Shown piece by piece: positions 1 through 8,944 of a DNA stretch of 37,576 bases; position 1 is the first letter of the stretch, and every line of letters starts with the position of its first letter. The DNA lies in IMG/VR virus record IMGVR_UViG_3300020165_000059, positions 1 to 37,576 of that record; one strand, given 5' to 3'. Origin of the DNA: a virus. The notes beneath the pieces were generated by a model. It was not told the origin of the DNA and searched no databases. It saw only the letters and a program-made list of their open reading frames with translations. Position numbers and translations under genes: made by a program.

Positions 1-1174
1 AGCAGGTGGTTATGGTGGTAATGGCACATGGAAGTTTGAACAATTTGGTCAGGTAGTATTAGCTTGTAACGACAACAATAAAATTCAAGCATGGACTATT
101 GGTGTATCTACTGCATTTGCAGATGTAGCAGCATCAGCTCCTATAGCTAAAGATATTGCTGTAGTTCGTGACTTTGTTTTTGCAGGAAATATTAGTATAG
201 GCTCACAGCCAGACAAAGTTCAATGGTCAGATATTAATGATGAAACTGACTGGGTATCTGGTGCTACAAGTCAAAGTGATTTTCAAATAATTGCTGATGG
301 CGGTAATGTTCAAGCAATAACAGGTGGTGAGTTTGGTGTTGTGTTGTTAGAAAAATCTATAGTTAGATGTTCATATGTAGGTAGTCCTCTCTTTTGGCAA
401 TTTGATGCTATTTCTAATGGACTAGGTTGTTTGGAAGGTAATTCTGTTGCTAGGTATGGAAACATTACTTTCTTTTTAGCAGATGATGGATTTTACTCTA
501 CAGATGGACAAACAGTAACAAATATAGGATTAGAAAAATTAGATAGATGGTTTTTTGGTAGGGCTGATTTAACAAAACTTAATACTATGAGTGTTGCTAT
601 AGACCCTGTTAAAAATCTTGTCGTATGGAACTATGCTGATGTAGATGGTAACAGAAGAATACTTATTTATAATTGGCAGCTACAAAAATGGTCAAGAGCT
701 GAAACTACATCAGATGTCGTAGGTACTATTGCTACATTGGGAGAAACATTAGAAACTTTAGAATCTATTTTAGGTTATACAGACATAGATACTATGCCAG
801 TAATATCACTAGATTCCAGATTGTTTATTGGAGGTAAGTTTCTATTTGCAGGTGCAAGGGCAGATAAAATTGTAGTATTTACAGGTCAGTCTACAACACC
901 ACAACTAATCACTACAGACATAGAAGTTGGTTACAATTCTGTAGCTACACTAGCAAGACCACAAATAGACAATGGCACAGCACAAGTTGCAGTAGCTAGT
1001 CGCAGAGAATTAGATGACAACATTATTTTTGGTACATTTGTTCCTGCTACAACAGAAGGCAGATGCAGTTTAAGAAGTGCAGGTAGGTATCATAGATTTA
1101 ATGTACAACCTACAGGTAACTGGACAACAGCTATGGCAGTAGATGTAGATGTAAAACCACAAGGTAATAGATAA
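1..1174 (+). CDS. Tail nozzle / P22 gp10-like tail protein, 5' end missing
   Basis: The frame is open from the left edge (first full codon at base 2), so the N-terminus lies outside the window and at least 390 residues are present. The visible protein is beta-rich, with repeated W/F-G-aromatic blocks (WSDINDETDW, FGVVLLEKSIVRCSY, RYGNITFFLADDGFYST) and a C-terminal LARPQIDNGTAQVAVASRR segment. This is the look of the beta-propeller tail accessory proteins (P22 gp10 / phage stabilisation family) that extend the portal-adaptor channel. The family call is from memory of its pattern, not from a search. The stop overlaps the next start (TAATG), as in a translationally coupled tail operon. Confidence 0.6.
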   Translation, partial: AGGYGGNGTWKFEQFGQVVLACNDNNKIQAWTIGVSTAFADVAASAPIAKDIAVVRDFVFAGNISIGSQPDKVQWSDINDETDWVSGATSQSDFQIIADGGNVQAITGGEFGVVLLEKSIVRCSYVGSPLFWQFDAISNGLGCLEGNSVARYGNITFFLADDGFYSTDGQTVTNIGLEKLDRWFFGRADLTKLNTMSVAIDPVKNLVVWNYADVDGNRRILIYNWQLQKWSRAETTSDVVGTIATLGETLETLESILGYTDIDTMPVISLDSRLFIGGKFLFAGARADKIVVFTGQSTTPQLITTDIEVGYNSVATLARPQIDNGTAQVAVASRRELDDNIIFGTFVPATTEGRCSLRSAGRYHRFNVQPTGNWTTAMAVDVDVKPQGNR

Positions 1175-1488
1175 TGCCTAGAATGTATCGTACACTTCCC
1201 TATCAAGGTGGTGACCCTAGATTAGTGTCCGAAGTAGTTAATAACGCTATGAATGGTAAAACCAATAATAGTGGCACTTTTACTTTAGCAACATCAGTGA
1301 CAGAAACTACTGTTGCTAATGAAAGGGCAGGTTTTGATTCAGTAATTTTATTATCACCAAGAACTGTAAATGCAGCAGCAGAATCAGACTATACATATAT
1401 TAAAACAAAAGTTAAAGGTAGCTTTGTTGTAGGACATAGAAATACATCTAATACTGATGTAACATATGATTATATTATTGTTGGATAA
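1174..1488 (+). CDS. Small beta-structured tail protein
   Basis: 104 residues starting at a TAATG overlap with the upstream tail gene. The N-terminal MYRTLPYQGGDPRLVSEVVN followed by NAMNGKTNN is a pattern I recognise from many marine and freshwater podovirus genomes, where it sits between the gp10-like protein and the internal virion proteins. The remainder is Thr/Val-rich beta structure with no catalytic motif or membrane segment. It is probably a minor tail or decoration component. The exact role is unknown. Confidence 0.5.
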   Translation: MPRMYRTLPYQGGDPRLVSEVVNNAMNGKTNNSGTFTLATSVTETTVANERAGFDSVILLSPRTVNAAAESDYTYIKTKVKGSFVVGHRNTSNTDVTYDYIIVG

Positions 1489-1493
1489 ATTTT

Positions 1494-1901
1494 ATGAAAC
1501 TCTATGTAGTGCCTACGAATCAAGTGCAAAGATTTTGGTATCTTGCAGAACCTTTATTACAAAAAGCATTAGACAAAGGTAACAACGAATTTACTAGCGG
1601 TCAGTTAAAACTGCTAGTTACACAAGGTCAGCAACAATTACTATTAGTAATGAAAGACGAGATTTGTTATGTAGCACTCACTGTACAATGGATTAACTAT
1701 CCTAACGACAGAGTAGCTTATATAACTTATATAGGCGGTAAAAATACAAAAGCAGGAATGGAACAGTTTAAACAGTGGGTTAAAGAAAATGGTGGAACTT
1801 CAATACAGGGTTCTACTAAATTTGAAAGCATTACTAAACTGTGGAATAGGCTTTACGGATTCAATAAAAAATATCAATTAATGGAGTTGAAAATAGAATG
1901 A
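1494..1901 (+). CDS. Acetyltransferase-fold internal virion protein candidate
   Basis: 135 residues. The pattern of a helix-rich N-terminus, a LLLVMKDEICYVALTVQW strand pair, YITYIGG and a KAGMEQFKQWVKENG helix resembles the GNAT-like fold of T7 gp13-type (internal virion protein A) proteins. These are usually catalytically degenerate and encoded just before the large ejection proteins. That is the position here: the gene overlaps the next start by four bases (ATGA). No classical acetyl-CoA Q/RxxGxG/A loop is visible, so enzymatic activity is not claimed. The VFKQW-like stretch contains one GTTTAAAC (1766-1773). Confidence 0.45.
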   Translation: MKLYVVPTNQVQRFWYLAEPLLQKALDKGNNEFTSGQLKLLVTQGQQQLLLVMKDEICYVALTVQWINYPNDRVAYITYIGGKNTKAGMEQFKQWVKENGGTSIQGSTKFESITKLWNRLYGFNKKYQLMELKIE

Positions 1902-3013
1902 TTAAGTTAAAAATATGGTTATATAACTGGCTTGCTAAAGATTTAGGCAAATTAGGTAGAGAGGGAGATACTGAACTTGCTCATGTTAATACATGGGAAG
2001 CTAATCTTTTAAAAGCACATGGTGGTTCAGGTACAATTAATCCTGTTACTGGATTGCGTGAATACAAAGGTGGTGGTGGTGGTGGTAGTAGTCAAACACA
2101 AACAACCACACAAAATATTGACCCTGCTATCTTGCCATACATAACCTATGGTTTAGGACAAGCAAAAAATTTGTACCAAAGACAATCTCCAAGCTATTAT
2201 CCAAGAGCAACTTATGTTCCAGCATCCTCAACTACAAAAACAGCATTAAGTTTAGCAAGTGATAGAGCAAGAACTGGTAGTCCATTAGTACCAGAAGCTC
2301 AATCAACAATTAGTGATTTGCAATCATCAGTAAATCCTGCATTATCAAACTTTAGCTCATTAAGGGGAGGAATACCTAGTGGAGCTTTAGCAGGGACAGA
2401 AGCTACAGCAAGAGGAGATTACCTATCAGCAGGTAATCCATATTTTTCCAGTATGATGGCAAGTGCAGCAAAACCAGCAGTAGACCAATTTAATTCAGCT
2501 ATTAGAAACATTGGTAGTAGAACAGCAGCATCAGGTAGATATGGTTCAGGTGCTATGGGTGAAATGGAATCACAAGCATCAGAAAATCTAGCTAACGCTT
2601 TAACTGACAAAGCAGCTCAACTAGCTTACAGTAACTATGGCAATGAAAGAGGTATGCAAGAACAAGCAGTAGCTAGATTAGGTGATATTACTAATCAAAC
2701 ATTTAACCAAAGATTAGCAGCAGCTCAAGGTCTTGGTAGCTTATCAGAGCAACAAGCAGCAAGACAAATGAACGCAGCTCAATTAGCTCCAGAAATGGCT
2801 ATGGCAGATTATTCAGACATAAATCAATTAGCTAGAATAGGTCAGACACAAGAGGAGTATGCTAAAGACAAACTAAATGCAGATATAGCTAGATTTGAGT
2901 TTAACCAAAATAAACCATACAGTAAATTAACAAGTTATCTATCAGCGGCTTATGGTGCTCCAGCTCCAATTAATCAAACCACAACAGGTTCTTCTAGTGG
3001 AGGGGGTAAATAA
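1898..3013 (+). CDS. Internal virion / DNA ejection protein candidate
   Basis: 371 residues. There is a Gly-Ser-Gln-Thr-rich linker around residues 58-72 (a run of Gly followed by SSQTQTTTQ), then a long Ala/Gln/Ser-rich helical region (for example RNIGSRTAASGRYGSGAMGE). It ends in a flexible Gly/Ser tail. Ala-rich helical proteins of this size, placed after the tail nozzle and before two approximately 570-residue proteins, are typical of podovirus ejection (internal core) proteins. No enzyme motif is visible. The start overlaps the previous stop (ATGA). Function is inferred from position and composition only. Confidence 0.45.
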   Translation: MIKLKIWLYNWLAKDLGKLGREGDTELAHVNTWEANLLKAHGGSGTINPVTGLREYKGGGGGGSSQTQTTTQNIDPAILPYITYGLGQAKNLYQRQSPSYYPRATYVPASSTTKTALSLASDRARTGSPLVPEAQSTISDLQSSVNPALSNFSSLRGGIPSGALAGTEATARGDYLSAGNPYFSSMMASAAKPAVDQFNSAIRNIGSRTAASGRYGSGAMGEMESQASENLANALTDKAAQLAYSNYGNERGMQEQAVARLGDITNQTFNQRLAAAQGLGSLSEQQAARQMNAAQLAPEMAMADYSDINQLARIGQTQEEYAKDKLNADIARFEFNQNKPYSKLTSYLSAAYGAPAPINQTTTGSSSGGGK

Positions 3014-3675
3014 TGGGTGCTCCAGTATTAGGAGGAATGGGAATAGGTGCAGCATTAGCTTTAGCTCAAGGTAGAGACCCTTTTAAAGCAGCAGCTATTG
3101 GTGGTGTAACTGGCGGTATGTTTGGTGGTTCAGATGGTTTTGGCTCTGGATTTGAGTTTGACAAAATGGGATTTGATTTAGGTTCTGGTGCATTAGCAAA
3201 CACAAACAATCAAGGAGCAAATCTGTTAGGTGGTGCAAATACTTCTGTAGGCACAAATGGTTTAATAGGAACATCAAACAACCTACAAAATGTAACAGGT
3301 AGGGTCACAGGTCAAGGATTTAGCCCTTACAGCACAGACTATGTATTAAATACTGATGCTTTAATGAATGACAATGCAATAGCTAATACAGCACAAACAG
3401 CACCATATCCAGCATTTGATAAAATAACTAAATCTACACCAGAAGAAATAGCAAAGGCAAAGGGAGGCTATGAAAAACCTTTATATGAAAGGGCATTTGA
3501 TAGCGTAGTAGGTTTTGCAGAAAAAAATCCAATCGCAGTAGCTACATTAGGTATGACAGCATTAGGTGGCGGTAGTGATGCTAGCCCACAACAAATAACG
3601 CAATCAGTAGGTAAAGTTGCACAACAAGCATACAACCCAAGTCAGGGCAACATATTAAAAGTAAGGAGAGCGTAA
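3013..3675 (+). CDS. Gly/Ala-rich virion protein, possible membrane-active ejection protein
   Basis: 220 residues, starting at TAATG. The first 40 residues are strongly hydrophobic and Gly/Ala-rich (GGMGIGAALALAQG, FKAAAIGGVTGGMFGG). That would suit insertion into or across a membrane during DNA ejection. The middle is Asn/Gly-rich and low complexity. The C-terminus holds another short hydrophobic patch (NPIAVATLGMTALGGG). There is no recognised domain. It lies between ejection-protein candidates in the same operon. Confidence 0.4.
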   Translation: MGAPVLGGMGIGAALALAQGRDPFKAAAIGGVTGGMFGGSDGFGSGFEFDKMGFDLGSGALANTNNQGANLLGGANTSVGTNGLIGTSNNLQNVTGRVTGQGFSPYSTDYVLNTDALMNDNAIANTAQTAPYPAFDKITKSTPEEIAKAKGGYEKPLYERAFDSVVGFAEKNPIAVATLGMTALGGGSDASPQQITQSVGKVAQQAYNPSQGNILKVRRA

Positions 3676-3676
3676 C

Positions 3677-5377
3677 ATGGCAGATTCATTGCTAGATTTT
3701 GATTACAACACAATGATAGATAAAGCATTGGGAACAACTAATCAGCCATTTAAAGGGCTTATTAATGACCCTAACTATGAGGACTCTCTAAATATAAATA
3801 CATTATTAGGTGGAGGTCTTGGTTATGTTAATTCTTTATATAAAGGCAAAACACTTGCTGAAAAATTACTTGCAACTGCTACTGGGGCTAAAGCAGCAAG
3901 AACAAAAGGTATAAATGATGCTGTTACAAACCTATTTAACCAACAAAAATTTAACAAAAATCTTTTAGATATAAATAAAGCAAAACAAGATATTTTAATT
4001 AATCAAGACAAGATAGGTTCTTTTGGTGAAGAAGCACTAATAAGACAAAATAAAATAATTGATTTGCAAAATAAAAATTATTTAACTAGCTTACGAAATG
4101 TAGGTATTAAAGATAGGTTTAAACAGCTTCAAGATAAAGCAGATGGTGGTGATTTAGATGCCTTAAAACAATTACAACAGTTTGCTGTTGAACCACAAAA
4201 ATTCATGGAACTAGAGCAGTCAAAAGATATTAACAATTTAGATTACTCTCAAGGTGAATTGAGTGCTGCTAGATTATTTAACCTAGATGTTAGAAATAGA
4301 AAAAATTGGACAACAGAACAAGAAGCAAATTTTAATGCAGTAGTTAATGCTCCAAGTGTTCAAGAAGCAGCTAAAATAAATCGTGAAAATATGGCGGCTC
4401 ATAGAGATGACCCTATAAATGTTCCACTTGTAGAAGTTCTTAATGTAAACGAAGAAATTGCAAGAATAAGACAAAGTAATAAAAATACAGTTAATAACAA
4501 TGTTACTAAAGAAGTAATGGAAAAAGCAATGCCAATAGGAAAATTTGAACCTAATCAGCAATATCCTCAAGGTGGATTTAAAGCTAATGATGGAAAATTG
4601 TATTCTATGGATGATTGGAATAAGTTAGGTATTGAAAGGCAAAATGTAATGTCATTAGATACTAATAGAACTGAAACAAATGAAAATATTAAAAAAATAT
4701 TTACAGATGCAAGAACTGATGCTCAATCAGCACAATATGGTGCAAGAAATATAGATAGAACAAATAAAGCTGTTGAAAGAATATTAGATAATCCTGAAAA
4801 ATTTGCAAAATTATTTAGCACATTTGGTGGTCGTTTACCAATAGCTATAAACAAAGCTACAGGCAAATTTATTGCAACTGAATCTGATGCTCAAGACATT
4901 GCTAGTTTGTTAAATACTATTAAAGGGCAAACATTTACAAATGAAATTCAAGTTATGAGAAATAACAACAAAACTGGTGGTGCTGTTGGTAATGTTTCTG
5001 ATAGAGAGGTAGCAATGTTTCAAAACATGGCAGCTAACTTAACTTATGATGGTACTCCAGAAGAACTATGGTATCAATTAAACTTATTAAGAAGTCAAGG
5101 TGAAGCAACAGTTAAAATTTATACAGACAATTTTGCTAAATATTATGGTGATGACCAAGCTAATAGATACAAAATTCAAGACTTATCTGGAGACTACACT
5201 AAACAGTATAATAATAATTGGAAAGAAACAATAAATGCTGTTCGTGGTGATGCTGTTAGTAAGAAAATAAATGCTGCTAACCCACAAATTCCACAAGTTA
5301 ATACTAAAGAAGAAGCATTAGCATTGCCTAAAGGAACAATTTTTAAAACTCCTGATGGTAAAACAAGGAGAAGATAG
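3677..5377 (+). CDS. Large internal virion protein, unknown
   Basis: 566 residues, preceded by AAGGAGAGCGTAAC and ATG, a good ribosome-binding site. It is mostly charged, helical and Asn/Lys-rich, with a short GGAVGNVSDREVAMFQ block near residue 440. Related GxVSxxE blocks occur in P22 gp16-like ejection proteins and, twice, in the small protein at 22332-22739. No lytic transglycosylase or peptidase signature was found. Size and position suggest an ejectosome component. Confidence 0.45.
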   Translation: MADSLLDFDYNTMIDKALGTTNQPFKGLINDPNYEDSLNINTLLGGGLGYVNSLYKGKTLAEKLLATATGAKAARTKGINDAVTNLFNQQKFNKNLLDINKAKQDILINQDKIGSFGEEALIRQNKIIDLQNKNYLTSLRNVGIKDRFKQLQDKADGGDLDALKQLQQFAVEPQKFMELEQSKDINNLDYSQGELSAARLFNLDVRNRKNWTTEQEANFNAVVNAPSVQEAAKINRENMAAHRDDPINVPLVEVLNVNEEIARIRQSNKNTVNNNVTKEVMEKAMPIGKFEPNQQYPQGGFKANDGKLYSMDDWNKLGIERQNVMSLDTNRTETNENIKKIFTDARTDAQSAQYGARNIDRTNKAVERILDNPEKFAKLFSTFGGRLPIAINKATGKFIATESDAQDIASLLNTIKGQTFTNEIQVMRNNNKTGGAVGNVSDREVAMFQNMAANLTYDGTPEELWYQLNLLRSQGEATVKIYTDNFAKYYGDDQANRYKIQDLSGDYTKQYNNNWKETINAVRGDAVSKKINAANPQIPQVNTKEEALALPKGTIFKTPDGKTRRR

Positions 5378-7158
5378 TGGCAGAAGATTTTTCACAATTT
5401 GCAGAAGTTGAAGATTTTTCACAATTTCCAGAAGTAACTGAAGAAAAAACTTTATCTGGGCTTGGTGAAAACCTTGCAACTGATGCAACAAATTTAGGTG
5501 GGGCTGTTGCTGATATGGTCTTATCTCCACTTGATACAGCAGGAGCTGTTACTGATTTAGCTGTTACAGGAGCTACAAACTTACTTCCTGAATCTGTTGT
5601 TGATGATTTGTATTCTTATGAAGATGACCCAAGCTCAATGCAATACAAACTAAATGAATTTTTAAAAAGCAATAAAGCTACAGAATTTTTAGCTACACAA
5701 CCTAGAGAAAGCTATGAACAAATGGGTGATGTTATAGCTGAAGATGTTAAGTCTTTAATAAACGACCCTGTAGGTAGAGCTTATAAAAAACCATTAACTT
5801 CTTTATTAGAAGTAACTGGATTAGGTAGAGTTGGAACTACTGTAGCCAAAACTGGTAAGTTTGGAAACACAGCAGCTAATGTTGGAAATAAAGTAGATAA
5901 AGCATTAAATTATGTAGACCCAGTATCAGGAGCGGCAGGTCTTATTGGGAAAGGAGCTGATTTTGTAAAAGATTCTCAAATGGTAAAGTATTCTCAAAAC
6001 ATTATTAAAAACAAAGGCACAGAATTAGGAACAAAGTATGGCTTTAAAATATTACCATCTACATTAAAAGATAGTGGTGGCAATTTAATTAGTAGAGTAG
6101 GTGAAAAATTAGCAGGTGGAAAAAGAACATCAGAGGGAATTATTGATTTTAATATAAAACACGCAGATAAGCTATTAAGAAAACACGCAGGTGTTACTGA
6201 ATCTACAGCTTTAGGAAAGGTATATGATACTTTAGCTAAAAAATCTAAACCATTCTATGATGACATTGCAAAATTACAAGGAAAAACTAAACGAGTTCGT
6301 GATGACAAAGTTGTTATCAGTGATGTAAAACAAAAACAAAGAGGAGCTCCAGATAGAACTGTTCAAAGACAAGAAACAATAGAAGGTACAAAAACAGTTC
6401 AAGATATACAATCAGGTCAAAGCATTTTAAACAAAATAGAAAGCCAGAAGAAGCTTAACAAAAAAGCATATAAAGACTCAAGAAAAGAAAGCTCTAAAGT
6501 AACTCAAGAAGTGCTAGATGAAAATGCAGCTAAACTAGATAATCTTCATAATGAGTTAGATAGAACTATTGCTTATAACAAGTCACTTGCAGAGCAAAGA
6601 GGAGCTTCTGCTAAAGAGCTTGAAAAGTTTGACTCTATGGCAAGTAATCTTAAAAAAGCGAGAAAAAATTATGCTATAGGTCACAGTATAGAAAATGCAC
6701 TAAACCCAGATGGAACAATTAATCTTAAAAAGTATGCAAATGCAAACAGAAATAATGCATCCGTTACAGGTCAAGCTAGAGCAGTTATAGATTTTTACGA
6801 TACAAATCCAACACTGTTTAAACAGAAAAGTGATTTTGGGAAAACAACTGTTCAGTCAATTTTAGAAAATCCTGCTACTAAAGCATCTGCGGTTGGTGCT
6901 GCAACCCTTGCAACACCCTTCGCTCCACTTGCCCCTCTCGTTGGTGGTTCAGTATTCGCTGCTGATTTAGCTATTCCCTCTATATTAAGGTCTAATATTG
7001 CTCAAAAAGGATTACTTAATAAACCTAGAGGAAGTGATGTTTTAAATTTGTTGAGTAATAAAAAAGCATTAAGAACAGGAGTTCTTACACCTAGCTTATT
7101 AGATTCTTCTAATATGGAATATTTACCAGAACTACAATATATGCAAGGAAATCAATAA
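5377..7158 (+). CDS. Large internal virion protein with N-terminal DFSQF repeats
   Basis: 593 residues, starting at GTG that shares one base with the previous TAG stop. The N-terminus repeats EDFSQFAEV / EDFSQFPEV, a motif common at the start of internal virion proteins. It is followed by hydrophobic Gly/Ala segments (NLGGAVADMVLSPLDTAGAV; VSGAAGLIG), a Lys-rich coiled region (residues ~360-450) and a second hydrophobic stretch near residue 500. This architecture fits a membrane-interacting ejection protein. No catalytic site could be identified. Confidence 0.45.
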   Translation: MAEDFSQFAEVEDFSQFPEVTEEKTLSGLGENLATDATNLGGAVADMVLSPLDTAGAVTDLAVTGATNLLPESVVDDLYSYEDDPSSMQYKLNEFLKSNKATEFLATQPRESYEQMGDVIAEDVKSLINDPVGRAYKKPLTSLLEVTGLGRVGTTVAKTGKFGNTAANVGNKVDKALNYVDPVSGAAGLIGKGADFVKDSQMVKYSQNIIKNKGTELGTKYGFKILPSTLKDSGGNLISRVGEKLAGGKRTSEGIIDFNIKHADKLLRKHAGVTESTALGKVYDTLAKKSKPFYDDIAKLQGKTKRVRDDKVVISDVKQKQRGAPDRTVQRQETIEGTKTVQDIQSGQSILNKIESQKKLNKKAYKDSRKESSKVTQEVLDENAAKLDNLHNELDRTIAYNKSLAEQRGASAKELEKFDSMASNLKKARKNYAIGHSIENALNPDGTINLKKYANANRNNASVTGQARAVIDFYDTNPTLFKQKSDFGKTTVQSILENPATKASAVGAATLATPFAPLAPLVGGSVFAADLAIPSILRSNIAQKGLLNKPRGSDVLNLLSNKKALRTGVLTPSLLDSSNMEYLPELQYMQGNQ

Positions 7159-7361
7159 TGCCTGATATTAACCCACAAGAATTTGGAAGAATGAAAGAAC
7201 AGATAGAGCAATTACAGAAAAGCCAAGATGAACTTTCAAGAGACATGAAAGCAATGTTAGCACTAGCTAATCAATCTAAAGGTGGCTTTTGGGCAGGTAT
7301 GGCAATCGCTGCATTTATATCCTCAATAGTTACTATTGTGTTTAAACAATGGATAAACTAA
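7158..7361 (+). CDS. Small coiled-coil plus transmembrane protein (lysis region)
   Basis: 67 residues. The first 40 form an amphipathic helix (FGRMKEQIEQLQKSQDELSR), followed by a single membrane segment (GGFWAGMAIAAFISSIVTIV) and a short basic tail. The plan matches XhlA-like and other holin-associated proteins. It starts the lysis cassette with a TAATG overlap to the virion gene upstream. Its 3' end carries GTTTAAAC (7340-7347), immediately before the start of the overlapping next small gene. Confidence 0.5.
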   Translation: MPDINPQEFGRMKEQIEQLQKSQDELSRDMKAMLALANQSKGGFWAGMAIAAFISSIVTIVFKQWIN

Positions 7362-7462
7362 AAAAAATACTGTTTAAGCCTATTACTTTAGCTTTAACCT
7401 TATTAGCTGTATTACCTATTACACCTATCATTGCTTGTTTACTTTATGGATGGATATATTAA
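7349..7462 (+). CDS. 37-residue single-pass membrane peptide
   Basis: A short frame starts at ATG 7349, directly after GTTTAAACA, and overlaps the upstream gene by 13 bases. The product is a Lys-rich N-terminus (MDKLKKILFK) followed by one hydrophobic helix (LALTLLAVLPITPIIACLL). Its TAA overlaps the ATG of the next gene (TAATG), which supports it as a genuine coupled gene although no Shine-Dalgarno is seen. It could be a spanin-like, holin-accessory or antiholin peptide. Confidence 0.45.
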   Translation: MDKLKKILFKPITLALTLLAVLPITPIIACLLYGWIY

Positions 7463-7809
7463 TGGACAAACTAAACATTTTCCTAAAAAGATTATCTGAA
7501 AGCACTACCTCTTGTATGGTTATGATGACACAAGGCAATCTACTAGCTATTACTTTAGGTCATTGGGGTAAGGCATTACAGGTAGGTGTCATTGCAGCAG
7601 TAGCTACTTTAGCTGTTGTTATTTATGGTAACAAAGATTGGTCAGATAACAAGTTTGCTATGGCTGGAATCATAGGATTCTTTACAGCCGTTGCAGATAT
7701 AATGACTCATCCAACACACTTTGGTGGAGCATCTACAGAAGCAATTGTTACAGGAATAGGAGCAGGACTATTATGTCTTGCTATGTCAAATGTATGGAGT
7801 AAAAAATAA
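7462..7809 (+). CDS. Multi-pass membrane protein, holin candidate
   Basis: 115 residues from the TAATG start at 7462. An upstream TTG at 7435 would extend it but overlaps the preceding peptide. Three hydrophobic segments are visible (VGVIAAVATLAVVIYG, MAGIIGFFTAVADI, EAIVTGIGAGLLCLAMS). Position between the XhlA-like protein and the 3TM holin makes a role in lysis likely. I do not recognise the family. Confidence 0.5.
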   Translation: MDKLNIFLKRLSESTTSCMVMMTQGNLLAITLGHWGKALQVGVIAAVATLAVVIYGNKDWSDNKFAMAGIIGFFTAVADIMTHPTHFGGASTEAIVTGIGAGLLCLAMSNVWSKK

Positions 7810-8201
7810 TGATACAAGCATTATTACCATTGATTGGGAATGTTATAGATAAGGTTGTTCCTGACAAGAACGCTAACGCAAAAGCAAAAAGAGAGATAGA
7901 GAAGTCTCTTACTGATAACGCTAACAAAATATTACTAGCACAAACAGAAATTAATAAAGTAGAAGCAGCTCATAAAAATTTATTTGTTGCTGGATGGAGA
8001 CCTGCAATCGGATGGTCTTGTGCATTGGGAGTCTTTTGGTTATTTATTGGTCATCCTTTGGCTACATGGATAGACCATTTAGATGGAACAGCACAAACAT
8101 TACCAACAATAGATTCAGAAATATTACTTGAGCTTGTATTTGCTATGCTTGGAATTGCAGGATTAAGGACACTGGAAAAGATAAAAGGTCTAACTAAATG
8201 A
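7809..8201 (+). CDS. Holin, GTA_holin_3TM-like
   Basis: 130 residues starting at TAATG. After an amphipathic Lys/Asn-rich N-terminus comes FVAGWRPAIGWSCALGVFW, the hallmark of the holin of 3TMs family (PF11351). A Pro-spaced loop and a second helix LLELVFAMLGIAGLRTLEKI follow. In that family the protein permeabilises the inner membrane to release the endolysin. The endolysin gene follows directly with a four-base overlap. Confidence 0.7.
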   Translation: MIQALLPLIGNVIDKVVPDKNANAKAKREIEKSLTDNANKILLAQTEINKVEAAHKNLFVAGWRPAIGWSCALGVFWLFIGHPLATWIDHLDGTAQTLPTIDSEILLELVFAMLGIAGLRTLEKIKGLTK

Positions 8202-8641
8202 TAAAAGCATCTCCTAATTTTACTGTAGATGAATTAACTTTTAGCGAAACAGCAGCAAGAAAAGATATAGACAACACACCATCTCAAGAAGTGTTAGATA
8301 ATCTATTAATAACAGCATGGAGCATGGAAAATGTTAGAGAACTACTTAATAATAATCCTATACTTATTAGCAGTGGCTATCGTTGTTTGGAGCTTAATAC
8401 ATTACTCGGCAGTAAGCCAACTTCGGCACACATTAGAGGACTGGCTTGCGACTTTACTTGCCCAAAGTTCGGTGACCCTCATGACATTGTGGATGCTATT
8501 TTTAGGTCTGATATTCTTTATGACCAGATTATTCTGGAATTTGATAAATGGGTTCATTTGGCTTTTCCAGAAAATGGAAAGAGTGCTAGGAAAAAAGCGT
8601 TAATCATTAACAAGAAAGGAACAATGATATACTCTCAATAA
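8198..8641 (+). CDS. Endolysin, peptidase M15 family (D-Ala-D-Ala carboxypeptidase-like)
   Basis: 147 residues. Zinc-peptidase M15A motifs are clear: ISSGYRCLELNTLLGSK (residues 57-73), TSAHIRGLACDF (75-86, ligands His78 and Asp85) and WVHLAF (118-123, third ligand His120). Length is normal for a globular phage endolysin without a separate wall-binding domain. It would cleave peptidoglycan stem or cross-link peptides. The gene starts inside the holin stop (ATGA), and the stop overlaps the next start. Confidence 0.85.
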   Translation: MIKASPNFTVDELTFSETAARKDIDNTPSQEVLDNLLITAWSMENVRELLNNNPILISSGYRCLELNTLLGSKPTSAHIRGLACDFTCPKFGDPHDIVDAIFRSDILYDQIILEFDKWVHLAFPENGKSARKKALIINKKGTMIYSQ

Positions 8642-8802
8642 TGGATATATTACTTATAGCCAAGCACATGATGGACAAAACAATAGATGATATTGATATT
8701 GTTTATGGTGAAAACACAATGACTATATTTTTAGATGATGGCTCTAGTGTTGAACTGATTGTTGATTCTATACATTTAAACACAACAGAATATGACTCGT
8801 AA
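8641..8802 (+). CDS. Small acidic hypothetical protein after endolysin
   Basis: 53 residues, start overlapping the endolysin stop (TAATG). The product is acidic with alternating hydrophobic strands (TIDDIDIVYGENTMTIFLDD). There is no membrane segment or known motif. The tight coupling on both sides supports expression with the lysis cassette. Function unknown. Confidence 0.5.
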   Translation: MDILLIAKHMMDKTIDDIDIVYGENTMTIFLDDGSSVELIVDSIHLNTTEYDS

Positions 8803-8896
8803 ACAAAAAAACCTATTAAATACATTAGCATCTTTAGCAACAGTTATTTTGGTGTTATTGCTAATATACTTCATATTCTTACTATTTCTTGTTTAA
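8792..8896 (+). CDS. 34-residue membrane peptide at end of lysis operon
   Basis: ATG 8792 lies inside the end of the preceding frame. The product has a basic start (MTRKQKNLLN) and one long hydrophobic helix (SLATVILVLLLIYFIFLLFL). Its stop codon is the TAA within GTTTAAAC (8891-8898), a pattern shared by five other genes here. It might be a small holin or spanin component. No lipobox is present. Confidence 0.45.
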   Translation: MTRKQKNLLNTLASLATVILVLLLIYFIFLLFLV

Positions 8897-8931
8897 ACGC
8901 TATGTTTTGGCTTCGCCAGAGGCTCGTGGTG
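8891..8931 (-). repeat. Repeated gene-end element, copy A (inverted relative to copy at 17370)
   Basis: Read on the minus strand it is CACCACGAG, a CT, a variable centre, GAAGCC, a six-base variable stretch and TAGCGTTTAAACA. The same blocks in the same order occur on the plus strand at 17370-17410. Both copies lie just downstream of the last gene of a transcription unit. On the plus strand, CGCCA/TGGTG (one G-T pair) could form a weak hairpin before TTTTCTTT. It is probably a degenerate terminator between converging operons. Confidence 0.45.
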
Positions 8932-8944
8932 AGGTTTTCTTTAC